Source: Hyphomicrobiaceae bacterium
GTDB taxonomy: Bacteria; Pseudomonadota; Alphaproteobacteria; Rhizobiales; MH13
Direction of reading: 5' to 3'
Length of the DNA: 6,160 bases
Assembly: GCA_020442235.1 (NCBI GenBank)
Contig: JAGRKQ010000033.1
Span: forward strand, 575 to 6,734
Part shown: in pieces, positions 5,606 to 6,160 of the stretch
How positions within the stretch are numbered: the stretch's first letter is position 1
How the letters are laid out: each line of letters opens with the position of its first letter
The notes under the pieces: generated by a model
What the model was told of the DNA's origin: nothing
Seen by the model: only the letters and a program-made list of their open reading frames with translations
Database searches by the model: none
Made by a program: the position numbers and the translations under genes

Positions 5606-6160
5606 ATGCAGGCCGATCCGCCGCAAAAGGTGATCCCGGAAGAAACGGTTACGCCCGACGCGGTTGCCGGGCACTGGTCGCTGCGCCTTTTGCCCCGCCC
5701 CGCCCGCCCTTATGGCCGGCTGATGCGGCTGGAACGCCCGATCGGCTGGTGGCTTCTGCTCCTGCCCTGCTGGTGGTCGGCGCTGCTTGCCGCCGGGGCC
5801 GACACCCCGCCCCTGACGCTCGCGGCAACGCTGATCCTGTTTCTCATCGGTGCCGTGGCGATGCGCGGTGCGGGCTGCGTCTACAACGACATCGTCGACC
5901 GCGACATCGACGCGAAGGTCGCGCGCACCCGTCTGCGGCCGATCCCGGCCGGAGAGGTATCGGTCAGGGGTGCCCTCGTCTTCATGCTGGTGCTGGCGCT
6001 GGTCGGACTTGGCGTTCTTGTCCAGTTCAACGGCTTTGCGATCCTCACCGGGCTCGCCTCGCTCGGTGTCATCGCCGCCTATCCCTTCATGAAGCGCATC
6101 ACGCACTGGCCGCAGGCCGTGCTCGGGCTCGCCTTCTCCTGGGGTGCGCTGATGGGGTTT
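5606..6160 (+). CDS. ubiA: 4-hydroxybenzoate polyprenyltransferase, N-terminal part (partial)
   Basis: UbiA is an integral membrane prenyltransferase that attaches the polyprenyl tail to 4-hydroxybenzoate in ubiquinone synthesis. The open frame continues past the right edge, and 185 codons are present. After a hydrophilic N-terminal extension (about residues 1-30) comes RPYGRLMRLERPIGWWLLLL (34-53), then membrane helices. The diagnostic prenyl-diphosphate/Mg motif NDxxDxxxD is at 94-102 (NDIVDRDID), followed by KVARTRLRPIPAGEVS (104-119). The next signature, YPFMKRITHWPQ (159-170), precedes the second half of the protein, whose own Asp-rich motif is mostly beyond the window. The ATG at 5606 has AAGGA (5594-5598) 7 bases upstream. 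Confidence 0.95.
   Translation, partial: MQADPPQKVIPEETVTPDAVAGHWSLRLLPRPARPYGRLMRLERPIGWWLLLLPCWWSALLAAGADTPPLTLAATLILFLIGAVAMRGAGCVYNDIVDRDIDAKVARTRLRPIPAGEVSVRGALVFMLVLALVGLGVLVQFNGFAILTGLASLGVIAAYPFMKRITHWPQAVLGLAFSWGALMGF

Noticed and set aside
5504..6106. A 200-codon minus-strand frame opposite ubiA
   Set aside because: The plus strand encodes an unmistakable UbiA with the NDxxDxxxD motif. The antisense translation is rich in Arg, Gly, Asp and Gln, as expected of a shadow.

Overview
The window is a stretch of GC-rich DNA (roughly 65% G+C by eye) whose gene content and protein style suggest an alphaproteobacterium, probably of the Hyphomicrobiales/Rhizobiales or a related order. This rests on a split glycine dehydrogenase (gcvPA/gcvPB), a tandem glycine riboswitch, the UbiA sequence and the general style of the proteins. 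The exact genus cannot be read from the window.

Layout, from the right-hand side because most genes are on the minus strand. At the right edge, ubiA (4-hydroxybenzoate polyprenyltransferase, ubiquinone synthesis) starts at 5606 on the plus strand and runs off the window. Divergent from it is a minus-strand gene for a conserved but unnamed lipoprotein (4826-5431). Next comes a 392-base non-coding leader (4434-4825). It holds a plausible sigma-70-type promoter, a tandem two-aptamer glycine riboswitch and a GC-rich expression platform that leads into gcvT.

The riboswitch heads a minus-strand glycine-cleavage operon: gcvT (T-protein), an antibiotic-biosynthesis-monooxygenase (ABM)-like small protein, gcvH (lipoylated H-protein), an OsmC/Ohr-like peroxidase, gcvPA, an AT-rich gene for a small secreted protein, and gcvPB (only the first 101 codons are in the window). 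Gaps between genes are 18 bases or fewer, or the genes overlap, so one transcript is likely. The GCV enzymes decarboxylate glycine (P), carry the aminomethyl group on the lipoyl arm (H) and transfer the one-carbon unit to tetrahydrofolate (T). The L-protein (lipoamide dehydrogenase) is not in the window.

The most unusual part is 315-686. A 123-residue signal-peptide protein, about 42% G+C and with codons foreign to its neighbours, sits exactly in the gcvPA/gcvPB junction, where the two genes would normally abut. The junction sequence is present twice, as a 17-base direct repeat with one mismatch at 300-316 and 681-697. Each copy supplies a start codon, so the inserted gene uses the old ribosome-binding site of gcvPB and gcvPB has a second one. 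A secreted protein of unknown function has therefore been placed under glycine-riboswitch control without breaking the operon. A second point of interest is the OsmC-like peroxidase directly after gcvH, because members of that superfamily are known to take electrons from dihydrolipoyl groups.
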